From: Rossellomorea sp. BNER
GTDB taxonomy: Bacteria > Bacillota > Bacilli > Bacillales > Bacillaceae_B
NCBI GenBank assembly: GCA_024213275.1
Contig: JANAVG010000019.1
Coordinates: forward strand, 1-64,000
Direction: 5' to 3'
DNA: 64,000 nucleotides
Each line of letters starts with the position of its first letter. Within the stretch, counting starts at the first letter, position 1. Under the pieces are notes generated by a model that did not search any database, had not been told where the DNA came from, and saw only the letters and a program-made list of their open reading frames with translations. Below, in pieces: positions 1 to 8,149 of the stretch. The position numbers were made by a program, and so were the translations under genes.

Positions 1-85
1 TCTACCAGTAAACATTCTAACCAAATTAACCTACGATGTTACGAGTAAGGAGCTAGTTTCGTTCATGATAACTCGTCTTCTTGCC

Positions 86-136
86 CTGCTTAAGTCTCAC
101 CTGTCCAGTTTCTCCCGCTGGAGTCTCACACCTGCA
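86..136. repeat. Degenerate copy of a Bacillaceae intergenic repeat
   Basis: Read on the minus strand this stretch has the pattern GAGACTCCAGCGGGAGAAAC, then GGACAGGTGAGAC. I recognise this arrangement from a dispersed intergenic repeat of Bacillus genomes (GAGACTCC-GCGGGA ... GGACAGGTGAGAC). The rest of positions 1-250 shows no supportable gene. Only one clear copy was seen in the window, so the family assignment rests on memory of the motif. Confidence 0.35.
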
Positions 137-250
137 GCTAAGACCAATCTTTTCACAAAGATTTATGTTCTTAAAAAACAATAATCTTTTAGAAAAGAGC
201 CTAATTAATAAAAAAAACTCTATTCACTATGGAAAAGAGTTCAACCATTC

Positions 251-994
251 TCACTTATACTTTTGGATAAACATTAACGTTTGATCTATTATAGTTTTTT
301 GGTCATAATCGAGTGTTGCAACATGATAACTCCTATTTAGAGTAATGAGTTTTGCATCTTCAGAAGAAATAGCTTTAATAATATGTTCAGAATTATATGG
401 GGGAACTACATGATCCTCTTTTGAAACAAAGAGTAGTGCAGGACATGAAACACTTTGTAGGTTATTTTTAACAATTTCCATAAGTTTTAGAATTTGTTTA
501 ATTGATTTCACTGGTGTTTTTTCATAAGCTAATTCTTTCACTTCTATATTTTTCAAATCTGAACCAATTGCCTCTAGATACCTTTTTTCCGAAGACTCTT
601 TATACGGATTCATATCAGGAATCTCTATGGCGGCATTAATCGGTATGATTCCTTTAATTTCTGAATGCTTCTCTGCTAAATATAATGTTAATGTTCCACC
701 CATTGAAAGCCCTGTTACAAATATCGTGGAGCACCGTTTTTTCAACCACTTAAGTCCATCCTCTACAGAACTAATCCAATCCTGATATGTAGATTGTTCC
801 ATATCTTCATAATGAGTTCCATGACCAGTTAAACGAGGACCACAGACAGTATAACCTGCATCATTATATGCCTTCCCTATTTCTCTCACACTTTGAGTTG
901 TCCCCGTAAAACCATGAAGCACCAAGATTCCCGTCTTATTTCCATCAAAATAAAAAGCATCTGCTCCTTCAATTACTGGATATTTCTCCATCAT
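251..994 (-). CDS. Carboxylesterase, alpha/beta hydrolase (Est30/YvaK-like)
   Basis: Predicted cytoplasmic serine esterase of about 247 residues, close to the usual length of Bacillus/Geobacillus carboxylesterase Est30. The sequence shows an early HGFTG oxyanion motif, the nucleophile elbow GLSMGG (Ser about 97), an acid in SKEDHVVP (about 194) and a C-terminal catalytic His in SYHVATLD (about 224). An upstream in-frame ATG at 1006 gives four more residues, but a GGAG Shine-Dalgarno lies inside that extension just before the ATG pair at 994/991, so I prefer 994. It stands alone, divergent from the holin-like gene. The natural ester substrate cannot be told. Confidence 0.85.
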   Translation of the reverse strand: MMEKYPVIEGADAFYFDGNKTGILVLHGFTGTTQSVREIGKAYNDAGYTVCGPRLTGHGTHYEDMEQSTYQDWISSVEDGLKWLKKRCSTIFVTGLSMGGTLTLYLAEKHSEIKGIIPINAAIEIPDMNPYKESSEKRYLEAIGSDLKNIEVKELAYEKTPVKSIKQILKLMEIVKNNLQSVSCPALLFVSKEDHVVPPYNSEHIIKAISSEDAKLITLNRSYHVATLDYDQKTIIDQTLMFIQKYK

Positions 995-1102
995 TTCACT
1001 CCTCATTATTTTTTAAATATTGTAACACTTTTCTGATAATTTTTCCGAAATAAAGTCTTGTCTCCCTTCTTTCATCATAAAAATAATTAAGGGGGGGTAA
1101 AT

Positions 1103-1396
1103 ATGATTGAGACCTATTTAAATCAAGTCAAAATAGATCCACAAATTGCTATTCTAGTCCCCGCTCTAATGGTACTAGGATATGCACTAAAAAGAACACC
1201 TCGTGTACAGGATTGGTTAATTATTTGGGTCCTTATAGTTTTTGGAGTAATGGCAAGCGGGTGGAAATTGGGCTTTGATTTTAATGGAATCGCAAATGGT
1301 TTTATTGCTGCAGGAGCAGCAATTACGACTCACCAATCGATTAAACAAACCTTTATTGAACGAAAAAATGATCGTAAAAAACGTAACAAGAAATAG
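1103..1396 (+). CDS. Holin-like small membrane protein (Hol44/superfamily V type)
   Basis: A 97-residue protein with two or three hydrophobic segments (about 14-28, 38-55, 60-75), the motif VPALMVLGYALKRTP, and a very basic C-terminal tail. This resembles phage holins of the Hol44 type in Bacillus, where VLGY-LK-TPRV-DW-IIW is typical. Holins form inner-membrane pores that let endolysin reach the wall. The gene follows a strong G-rich ribosome site (AAGGGGGGG) and ends in a shared bidirectional terminator. No endolysin or other phage gene is adjacent, so it is either a domesticated relic or a chromosomal small membrane protein. Confidence 0.65.
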   Translation: MIETYLNQVKIDPQIAILVPALMVLGYALKRTPRVQDWLIIWVLIVFGVMASGWKLGFDFNGIANGFIAAGAAITTHQSIKQTFIERKNDRKKRNKK

Positions 1397-1407
1397 GTTT
1401 CAAAATA

Positions 1408-1436
1408 AAAAAAGAGCCAGTGGCTCTTTTTTTATT
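1408..1436. terminator. Bidirectional intrinsic terminator
   Basis: An AAAGAGCC / GGCTCTTT stem with a 3-nt loop, flanked by A and T runs on both sides. It sits between the convergent holin-like gene and ppiB and can serve both. Confidence 0.85.
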
Positions 1437-1438
1437 GA

Positions 1439-1882
1439 TTATTCATCAAAAACTTCAACTTTCTCCATAACATCTCCGTTTTTCATCGCTTTTGCCGTTT
1501 CGAGTCCTGAAGTCACTTTACCGAAAACAGTATGTACACCATTTAAGTGTGGCTGCGGTTCATGGACAATGAAAAATTGACTTCCACCAGTATCTTTACC
1601 AGCATGTGCCATAGAGAAAACTCCAGCTTCATGTTTATGTGGATTTCCTTCTGTTTCACATTTGATTGTATAACCTGGACCACCTGTTCCATTACCGCTA
1701 GGATCTCCACCTTGACTTACAAATCCAGGGATAACACGGTGGAAAGTAAGTCCATTATAAAATCCTTCATTTGCTAATTTCTCGAAATTTTCAACCGTAC
1801 CAGGCGCTTCATTTGGGAATAAATCAAATTCGATTTTTTCTCCGTTTTGCATCAATATGTAACCTTTTTTAGCCAATTCCAT
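1439..1882 (-). CDS. ppiB: Peptidyl-prolyl cis-trans isomerase, cyclophilin B
   Basis: A 147-residue single-domain cyclophilin catalysing cis-trans isomerisation of Xaa-Pro bonds during protein folding in the cytoplasm. Characteristic segments are all present: FHRVIPGFVSQGGDP (catalytic Arg), the GTGGPGYTIKCE region, SMAHAGKDTGGSQFFI, and HLNGVHTVFGKV. It matches Bacillus subtilis PpiB closely in length and motif order. The start follows an AAGGAGATGA ribosome site. It is monocistronic, ending at the bidirectional terminator shared with the holin-like gene. Confidence 0.95.
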   Translation of the reverse strand: MELAKKGYILMQNGEKIEFDLFPNEAPGTVENFEKLANEGFYNGLTFHRVIPGFVSQGGDPSGNGTGGPGYTIKCETEGNPHKHEAGVFSMAHAGKDTGGSQFFIVHEPQPHLNGVHTVFGKVTSGLETAKAMKNGDVMEKVEVFDE

Positions 1883-2022
1883 TCATCTCCTTATGATTAA
1901 AATTCGTCTTAATCATACAGCATTTAAGGAGATAAGAAAAGAAGGAAGCCTTTTTCTAGAAAGATATAATAAATGGAAGTTTTTTTAAACATATAATTTT
2001 CTTTTATGGTGTATAATAATAA

Positions 2023-2084
2023 TGCCTCTTCCGGACTCTTCGCTTGTTGCGGGACACTTAACCAATGTACGGACGGAAGAGGCA
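2023..2084 (+). other. Long hairpin with a 16S rRNA-like loop; possible small RNA
   Basis: An 11-bp perfect stem (TGCCTCTTCCG at 2023-2033 and its complement at 2074-2084) encloses about 40 nt. A TATAAT box at 2012-2017 would start a plus-strand transcript almost exactly at the hairpin, and a T run follows at 2091-2096. On the minus strand the loop (2041-2063) reads GGTTAAGT-GT-CCCGCAACAAGCG, very like the conserved 16S rRNA segment GGTTAAGTCCCGCAACGAGCG. It may be a repeat-family palindrome or a tiny RNA. The rest of 1910-2199 shows nothing else. Confidence 0.4.
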
Positions 2085-2199
2085 CCTTACGTTTTTTATA
2101 TGTCCTTAGATTATATTCCTAAAGATTGTTTAACACTATATGCTACAAGAAGGGATCAGTAACTAACTCTCATTCCTATTAAAACTGTGATAGTTCCAT

Positions 2200-2730
2200 T
2201 TAATTATTTTTTTCTACCATAACTCTAATAAATTCTCTCATATAATCCGGTAAATCAGGCGGACGTCGACTAGAAACGAGATGACCATCCACTACGACAG
2301 GCTCATTCACCCAGATTGCACCTGCATTTTCCATATCATCTTTAATTCCTGGAGTACTGGTAACGGTTTTTCCATTAAGTATCTTTGCGGAAATGAGTAC
2401 CCAACCGGCATGACATATTTGACCAATTGGTTTTTTGCTTTCATTAAATATACGGACCATATTTAAAATACTCTCATAACGTCTAAGTTTGTCAGGGGAC
2501 CAACCCCCAGGTACAAGAAGTGCATCATAATCATCAGGATTTACTTCGTCAAAAGTAAGGTCTGATTTAACAGGTACACCATACTTACCAATATAGTGCT
2601 CACCTTTTTTTTCTGCGACAATATCAACAATCGCCCCTTCTTCTTGCAATCTTAGAACAGGGTACCATAATTCAAGATCTTCAAAGTCTCCGCTAGCGAG
2701 TTGAATAACCTTTTTTCCTTTTAGCTTCAT
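2200..2730 (-). CDS. DJ-1/PfpI family protein (YfkM/YraA-like general stress protein)
   Basis: A 176-residue type 1 glutamine-amidotransferase-fold protein of the DJ-1/PfpI superfamily. The nucleophile elbow is IGQICHAGW (Cys106-His107), and an upstream acidic residue in DFEDLELWYPV supplies the conserved Glu. The family includes PfpI proteases and protein deglycases or chaperones; Bacillus YfkM and YraA are stress-induced. The ribosome site GGGAGG precedes the ATG. A sigma-B-like -10 (GGGTAT on the minus strand, 2773-2778) lies about 43 nt upstream, but the -35 is weak. Protease versus deglycase activity cannot be decided. Confidence 0.85.
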   Translation of the reverse strand: MKLKGKKVIQLASGDFEDLELWYPVLRLQEEGAIVDIVAEKKGEHYIGKYGVPVKSDLTFDEVNPDDYDALLVPGGWSPDKLRRYESILNMVRIFNESKKPIGQICHAGWVLISAKILNGKTVTSTPGIKDDMENAGAIWVNEPVVVDGHLVSSRRPPDLPDYMREFIRVMVEKNN

Positions 2731-2903
2731 GGAATGACCTCCCTTAAATAAACTTCATTATAATTGTGGTGGATACCCTTTTTAATTGCAAATAAAATAC
2801 ACCTACTCCTGGTTAGTAAACCCTAGAATGCCTAACAACTAAGTTAAATTATTTAATTAAATGTAAAAAGCCTTGCATTCCTCTATTATTCCATGATATA
2901 TTT

Positions 2904-3026
2904 ATTGAGCGATGAGCTGAATTGTGTAAGTCGACAGGCACGCCTTAAGGCATGTACTAATGTGGAGTACAGTCTGATCGCCTCAATCTATGTCAAAAAA
3001 AGACGCCCGGATGGCGTCTTTTTTTT
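2904..3026 (+). ncRNA. Candidate structured small RNA with its own terminator
   Basis: A non-coding-looking stretch closed by a 10-bp stem (2904-2913 with 2977-2987, one bulged C). Inside are a TGTACT/AGTACA hairpin with 7-nt loop (2953-2971) and a GCC-TTAA-GGC hairpin near 2943-2952. A strong Rho-independent terminator follows at 2995-3028. A sigma-A-like promoter (TTGCAT at 2873, 18-bp spacer, TATATT at 2897) would start RNA near 2909. It does not match a riboswitch class that I can recall. There is no convincing ORF, and the next gene (gerA) is 360 nt further on, so a free-standing RNA is more likely than a leader. Confidence 0.45.
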
Positions 3027-3028
3027 AT
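2995..3028 (+). terminator. Intrinsic terminator of the candidate RNA
   Basis: The stem AGACGCC / GGCGTCT with loop CGGAT is preceded by seven A and followed by eight T. It is a strong terminator and could work in either direction. Confidence 0.85.
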
Positions 3029-3307
3029 TTCCCTTAAAAATCTATTTTCAAACCACTTTTATTATCCTAGTTATCGGCTCCCTCCCTCGCTGTAAAACTA
3101 AAACCACAACCTTTCAAATTATATTATTAATTCAACTGTCGACCTGATAAATCTAATAGTTTAGAAAGTTTCACCTACCTAATTTATAATCGCCAGTTTT
3201 CATATTCACTTGAGCTTCAAAAGAATCATAAATGACTAATTCTAATATAGTTTTTTTGCTATTTTCTAAAATTAGATTTTCCACCCCAAAATCCAATGAC
3301 ACTTAGT

Positions 3308-3338
3308 TGGTATTTTTTTCTTTCATAAGCACATATTA
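3308..3338 (+). promoter_or_regulatory. Possible forespore (sigma-G-like) promoter of the ger operon
   Basis: CATATTA at 3332-3338 with GGTATT about 18 bp upstream is a loose match to sigma-G promoters (CATWMTA -10). It lies about 50 nt before the first ger gene. Known ger operons are read by sigma-G; the match itself is weak. Confidence 0.3.
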
Positions 3339-3387
3339 AAGATTATTCAGCAACTTAAGGACTGTTGTTTAAAGAAGGTGACTTGAA

Positions 3388-4884
3388 TTGAAGAAATTAA
3401 TTTCCAGAAAACAAAAAACAGCTCGTGAAAATAAGTTATTTGAAGAGTTCATTTCTATAATGAAACGATCTGATGATTTTGTTGAGTATTTTGAACCACA
3501 GTCCCCAAAACCTTATCGTATATATTATCTAACTACACTAGTAAAAAAAGAGGTATTGCATCAAGACATTCTTCCCTATTTGAATAGAAAGGAATTAAAC
3601 ACACTAGAAGATATAAAGGTGGAAATCCCTTTAGAAGAAATTGAAATATCGGATGATTTAAAGGTTGTAAAACAACAACTATTACAAGGTTCTATCATTG
3701 TTCAACTCGACCATATTAAATCAACATTTGCTATTATTCCAGCACTTCAAAAAAAAGGGCGGCAAATCTCTACTCCAGAAGTTGAGTTTAGTGTTGTAGG
3801 ACCAAAAGAAGCTTTTGTTGAAGACTTGGATACTAACCTTCAATTAATAAGAAGAAGACTACCTATATCTGAATTACAAGTAAAGGAATTAGTCGTAGGA
3901 GATTTATCGAAAACAAGGATCGCCATTTTGAGTATTGATGGAATTTCAGATCAAAAAAATGTCAATACCTTGATTCAGAGAATTTCAGACATCAATATTG
4001 ATCAAATTAATGATAGCTCTTATATCACTCAATTAATTCAAGACAACAACAATTCACCGTTTCCACAGTTTATTGATACTGAAAGACCCGATCGAATAGC
4101 TGCAATATTATCGGAAGGAAAAGTTGCAGTCCTGGTTAATGGAGCTCCACATGGACTTATTGGACCAACAACCTTTATAGAGTTTTTTTCCGCATTTGAA
4201 GATTACTTTCTAAATTGGATTACTGCATCCTTTTTTCGATTGGTCCGTTTATTTGCCGTATTGTTCTCTATTTTAGTAACTCCCTTGTATGTTGCGGTAT
4301 TAACCTATCATTATGTATTAATTCCCCAGGATCTGGTTAGTACATTAGTTACTTCAAGAAGGACGATACCTCTCCCACCAATATTGGAAGCAGTCATTCT
4401 TGAATTGGCTATCGAATTACTTCGGGAGGCTGGAGCAAGACTTCCTACAAAGGTAGGTCAAACAATCGGGATCGTCGGTGGTATCGTCATAGGTACAGCA
4501 TCTGTTGAGGCGGGTCTTACTAGTAACGTACTTCTTATAATTGTTGCACTAGCAGCACTAGCATCCTTTACAACCCCAGTTTATCAAATGGGTAATACCA
4601 TTCGATTAATTCGTTTTCCGATTTTATTAATGGCACATATTTGGGGTCTGTTAGGATTAGTAATATGTTTTTGCTTCCTGCTTATCCACTTATTACGTTT
4701 AACTTCATTAGGACGACCATTTCTTGAACCACTTTATCCACTTAGGATTAGTGATTTTACCGATGCCTTTATTCGGTTACCTTTTAAATTTCAAGCCAAA
4801 AGACCTTTAGAGGTTCGATCAAAAGAAAAGGTTCGTTTTAATCCAAGTCATATAGAAAAGCTAAAAGATATAGACGAACTTTAA
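3388..4884 (+). CDS. Spore germination receptor subunit A (GerA/GerKA family)
   Basis: Inner spore-membrane A subunit of a nutrient germinant receptor, 498 residues, normal for the family. It has a hydrophilic N-terminal domain (about 1-270) and several membrane segments (about 275-430), with conserved stretches such as QLLQGSIIVQLD, TERPDRIAAILSEGKVAVLVNGAP, and EAGARLPTKVGQTIGIVGGIVIG. Translation starts at TTG after AAGAAGGTGA. It is the first gene of a three-gene operon with the standard A-B-C order; the three subunits form the channel-linked receptor that detects amino acids or sugars and triggers germination. Germinant specificity cannot be read from the sequence. Confidence 0.95.
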   Translation: MKKLISRKQKTARENKLFEEFISIMKRSDDFVEYFEPQSPKPYRIYYLTTLVKKEVLHQDILPYLNRKELNTLEDIKVEIPLEEIEISDDLKVVKQQLLQGSIIVQLDHIKSTFAIIPALQKKGRQISTPEVEFSVVGPKEAFVEDLDTNLQLIRRRLPISELQVKELVVGDLSKTRIAILSIDGISDQKNVNTLIQRISDINIDQINDSSYITQLIQDNNNSPFPQFIDTERPDRIAAILSEGKVAVLVNGAPHGLIGPTTFIEFFSAFEDYFLNWITASFFRLVRLFAVLFSILVTPLYVAVLTYHYVLIPQDLVSTLVTSRRTIPLPPILEAVILELAIELLREAGARLPTKVGQTIGIVGGIVIGTASVEAGLTSNVLLIIVALAALASFTTPVYQMGNTIRLIRFPILLMAHIWGLLGLVICFCFLLIHLLRLTSLGRPFLEPLYPLRISDFTDAFIRLPFKFQAKRPLEVRSKEKVRFNPSHIEKLKDIDEL

Positions 4885-4900
4885 ACTTAGGAGAATTACA

Positions 4901-5995
4901 TTGCAAAAGATTGTCAATGAAAGATTTCAAATTACTCCATTCCATGTATTGTTTCTTGTCAATTCTGTCCAAATTGGTGTTGGGATTTTTGGATTTCAAG
5001 CTTCTCTCATTAAGGTTGCAGGGAATGATAGTTGGATGACAGTCATACTTGCAGGAATTGGTGTCCACATTGTCATTTGGATCATATATCAGATATGTAA
5101 TCGTTCCAAAATGGACTTAATTCATATTCATAAATATATATTCGGGAAATGGTTTGGGGGATTATTAAGTGCTATATGGGCGATTTACTTTCTACTTATC
5201 GGAGTCACCGTATTATATTCTTACTTTGAAGTTGTGCAAGTCTGGATGTTTCCAAAGATAAGTCCATTTTGGTTTGTTTTTGTATTCCTTGTACTAGTAT
5301 TTTATACAATAACCGGTGGCTTTCGTATTGTTACCGGAATATGTTTTTTTGGGGTTCTCATTCCTTTTTACTTATTTCTCACATTCTTCTTTCCTGTAGA
5401 GTATTCCGATTTCAAATCATTATTACCAATCTGGAATCATGATATAAAGGATATCGGGATTGGTACTTTTGAGATGGTCTTAAGCTATCTGGGCTTTTCC
5501 AGCATACTTATGTATTATCCCTATATTAAAGAAGGAGCAAAATCACAAAAATGGGCACATATAGGGGTTGGGCTAACAACCTTAATCTACCTCTTTATAA
5601 CGATCATTTCACTAGGCTATTTTAGTGAGAAACAAGTAATAAATCAGGTTTGGCCAACCTTGACTTTGTGGAAAATAGTGGAGATGCCATTCGTTGAAAG
5701 ATTTGAATACATTGGGATCACATCTTGGGTCTTAATGATTTTACCTAATATCTGCCTATTGTTTTGGGCATCTTCTAGAGGAATTAAGCTCATTTTTAAC
5801 GTTAATCAGCGAAAGGCTTTATACTACCTTCTACTATTCGTTTTAGGGTTATCGTTTTTCTTAAAGGGGCGGGAACGAATGGAGATCCTAAACACATGGG
5901 TATCTAATTTTGGTTTTGTCATATCTTTTATATACATTCCATTGTTATTTTTTCTTTATTTAATTATCTCAAAAATTAAGGGGAGAAATTCATGA
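4901..5995 (+). CDS. Spore germination receptor subunit B (GerB family permease)
   Basis: Integral membrane B subunit of the germinant receptor, 364 residues with about ten membrane segments. It belongs to the APC-superfamily-related GerAB spore permease family and is the likely germinant-binding subunit. Conserved early sequence ITPFHVLFLVNSVQIGVGIFG and the LPNICLLFWASSRG region fit. It starts at TTG after TTAGGAG, 16 nt behind the A subunit, and its stop overlaps the ATG of the C subunit (ATGA), which indicates translational coupling. Confidence 0.95.
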   Translation: MQKIVNERFQITPFHVLFLVNSVQIGVGIFGFQASLIKVAGNDSWMTVILAGIGVHIVIWIIYQICNRSKMDLIHIHKYIFGKWFGGLLSAIWAIYFLLIGVTVLYSYFEVVQVWMFPKISPFWFVFVFLVLVFYTITGGFRIVTGICFFGVLIPFYLFLTFFFPVEYSDFKSLLPIWNHDIKDIGIGTFEMVLSYLGFSSILMYYPYIKEGAKSQKWAHIGVGLTTLIYLFITIISLGYFSEKQVINQVWPTLTLWKIVEMPFVERFEYIGITSWVLMILPNICLLFWASSRGIKLIFNVNQRKALYYLLLFVLGLSFFLKGRERMEILNTWVSNFGFVISFIYIPLLFFLYLIISKIKGRNS

Positions 5996-7074
5996 AGAGA
6001 AATTCATTACTAATGATCTCCTTGTTTATCGTACATTTTTTATTATCAGGCTGCATCGACCAACAAATTTTAGATGATGTTGAGTTAACTACTGCTGTAG
6101 GTTACGACCTTATAGGTGACGATTTAATTGAAGCGACTGCCGTTGTTCCACAGTATCAGTCAGATTCTTCTGTAACCAATAAAACGTTTTCAGCCACTGC
6201 AAAACTAACTAAAGATATAAGCGATAAACTAACTAGACAATCTGCAAAACCATTTGTTAGTGGAAAATTGGAAGTTACATTGTATAGTACAGAATTAGCT
6301 AAAGAAGGCTTAACAAATATTATTGACATTTTTGAACGCGATCCTCATATCGGATCAAGGTTGTATCTAGTCATAGCTGAAGGTGAGCTTAAAAAGCAAT
6401 TGAATATTCAATATGGGACTATTGATAATGGAATGTTTTTATCAAAAATGATTGAACATAACGTTGAAAATGGAATGCTGCCCAAAACCAACCTACACCA
6501 ATTTATAAAATCACTTTATTCTGATGGAATAGATCCTTTTTTGCCGTATATAAAATTACAAGGAAAGGTAGCTAGTATCGAAGGTATTGCATTATTTAAA
6601 GAGGACAAATATATTGACCTTATCCATGCAGAAGATTGCTCTATTTTTAAAATGCTGTTAGAAAGATCTACTAAGGATGTTTCTTTAGCAATTGAACTAG
6701 AGGAAGAAGGTGCACGTGCTTCAGTCCACAGTATCTCTACAAAAAGAAACTATAAAATAGGGACACCGATGTCGGATCCTAAAATAAAAATTATCTTAAA
6801 TATAAATGCTGTTATTAGAGAGTATTCTAACGGTCGTATTACAAAGAAAGCTACTCGTAAAATTGAAAAGAAAATGGAAAAGATAATTCGTAACAGAGCA
6901 ACTAATATGATAAAGAGTTTTCAAAGCCAACAAATTGATCCTCTCGGAATTGGGAACCATGTAAAAAATCAAACGAGAAACTGGGATATTACAAAATGGG
7001 ATGAATTATACCCAGAATCTCCAATTGATGTAGATGTTAATGTAAAGATTAATCAGGCAGGGGTAGTAGAATAA
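5992..7074 (+). CDS. Spore germination receptor subunit C, lipoprotein (Ger(x)C family)
   Basis: C subunit of the germinant receptor, 360 residues, exported and lipid-anchored on the outer face of the inner spore membrane. It has a lipoprotein signal with lipobox LLSGC (Cys21) followed by CIDQQILDDVELTTAVGYDL, typical of GerAC proteins. It then has the three mixed alpha/beta domains of the family; the C-terminal part with VIREYSNGRITKKATRKIEKK is typical. It overlaps the B subunit by 4 nt. No clear terminator follows before 7290. Confidence 0.95.
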   Translation: MKRNSLLMISLFIVHFLLSGCIDQQILDDVELTTAVGYDLIGDDLIEATAVVPQYQSDSSVTNKTFSATAKLTKDISDKLTRQSAKPFVSGKLEVTLYSTELAKEGLTNIIDIFERDPHIGSRLYLVIAEGELKKQLNIQYGTIDNGMFLSKMIEHNVENGMLPKTNLHQFIKSLYSDGIDPFLPYIKLQGKVASIEGIALFKEDKYIDLIHAEDCSIFKMLLERSTKDVSLAIELEEEGARASVHSISTKRNYKIGTPMSDPKIKIILNINAVIREYSNGRITKKATRKIEKKMEKIIRNRATNMIKSFQSQQIDPLGIGNHVKNQTRNWDITKWDELYPESPIDVDVNVKINQAGVVE

Positions 7075-7290
7075 TATCAATAAGCTTTAAAATCCTTTCT
7101 CAATGGTTCAAGACTTACTACATCAATATGTCCTTAGTAAATAAGACTTTTCTCCTTTTCACGGTACTTTCCAACAATAACAGGACCATCTCGTCCTCCT
7201 ACCCCAAAACTATATAAAGTAACTTTTCATATTAATGTTGAAAACATTGTATTTTTTATTCACACAAGATTATGGACTTGACTACCTAAA

Positions 7291-8115
7291 TTAACTTTTA
7301 TCAGGCTTCCATGAAGAAAAGTGCTTTTCCACCATTCCTAACAATGTTGTGAGAATAATTCCTGTTAAAGTGATGACTAACACACCTACAAACATTCGAT
7401 CTGTTTGTAAATTTTGACCGTCATTCGTTAATTGAAAACCTATACCCGCAGAGGAAGCGAACAACTCACCAACTACTACAGCTATTAATCCCTGTCCTAT
7501 TCCTAGTCGAATACCAGTTAATAAAAAAGGAACTGTTGATGGAAGAGCAATCGTTTTAAAAATTTGAAACTCGCTAGCTGTAAAAGTACGGGCTGCTTTA
7601 ATTAAATTCTGATCGATCGTATTCATTGCTTTTTGGGCACTCATAACAATTGGGAAGAACGCCATTAGGAACACAATGACAATTTTAGATTCAGGGCCAA
7701 TCCCAAAAGCAATAATAATGACAGGTAACAGGGTTACTTTAGGCGTTACATATAACCCAGAAATAAATGGGTTTACAATGGCATAAAAGATATTATTCCA
7801 ACCAGAGAACACCCCCACTGGAATCCCAATGACCAATGCTAAAAGAAATCCAACCCCAAACTCATACCCACTAATGCTCATGTTACTCCAAAATATAGGC
7901 TCCTGGACCATGACCACTGCTGCCTGAATAATTGCCAGGGGAGAACTAATAAATAACGGGTCAACCCATTCATTTCGGGAGACTACTTCCCATCCAATAA
8001 TAAATAAGATAACAGATAATATACTGAGAATTAACCCTTTTTTACTATTTCCTAATGCTTTAAGTTTTCCTTTTGACACTTTGGATGTATGTTGGACAAC
8101 TTCATTTGTTTGCAT
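7291..8115 (-). CDS. ABC transporter permease (SsuC/TauC/NrtB-type)
   Basis: Membrane subunit of an importer, 274 residues with about six transmembrane helices and the EAA-like cytoplasmic loop (AARTFTASEFQIFKTIALPSTVPFLLTGIRLGIGQGLIAVVVGEL) that docks the ATPase. Closest family is that of sulfonate, taurine, nitrate and pyrimidine-precursor (ThiX/RibX) importers. It is the last of three genes (substrate-binding protein, ATPase, permease), 40 nt behind the ATPase. The cargo is unknown; the nearby aromatic cluster makes an aromatic or sulfonated compound possible, but that is only inference. Confidence 0.9.
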   Translation of the reverse strand: MQTNEVVQHTSKVSKGKLKALGNSKKGLILSILSVILFIIGWEVVSRNEWVDPLFISSPLAIIQAAVVMVQEPIFWSNMSISGYEFGVGFLLALVIGIPVGVFSGWNNIFYAIVNPFISGLYVTPKVTLLPVIIIAFGIGPESKIVIVFLMAFFPIVMSAQKAMNTIDQNLIKAARTFTASEFQIFKTIALPSTVPFLLTGIRLGIGQGLIAVVVGELFASSAGIGFQLTNDGQNLQTDRMFVGVLVITLTGIILTTLLGMVEKHFSSWKPDKS

Positions 8116-8149
8116 AAGATTATCCTCTCAATTTTTATAATTCTACTTT

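Noticed and set aside
2893..3147. An 84-codon plus-strand ORF
   Set aside because: It runs straight through the structured RNA candidate and its terminator, has no ribosome site, and its protein has no domain-like character.
3241..3387. gerA leader as a riboswitch
   Set aside because: It is plain AT-rich sequence without strong stems or a terminator between the putative promoter and the start.
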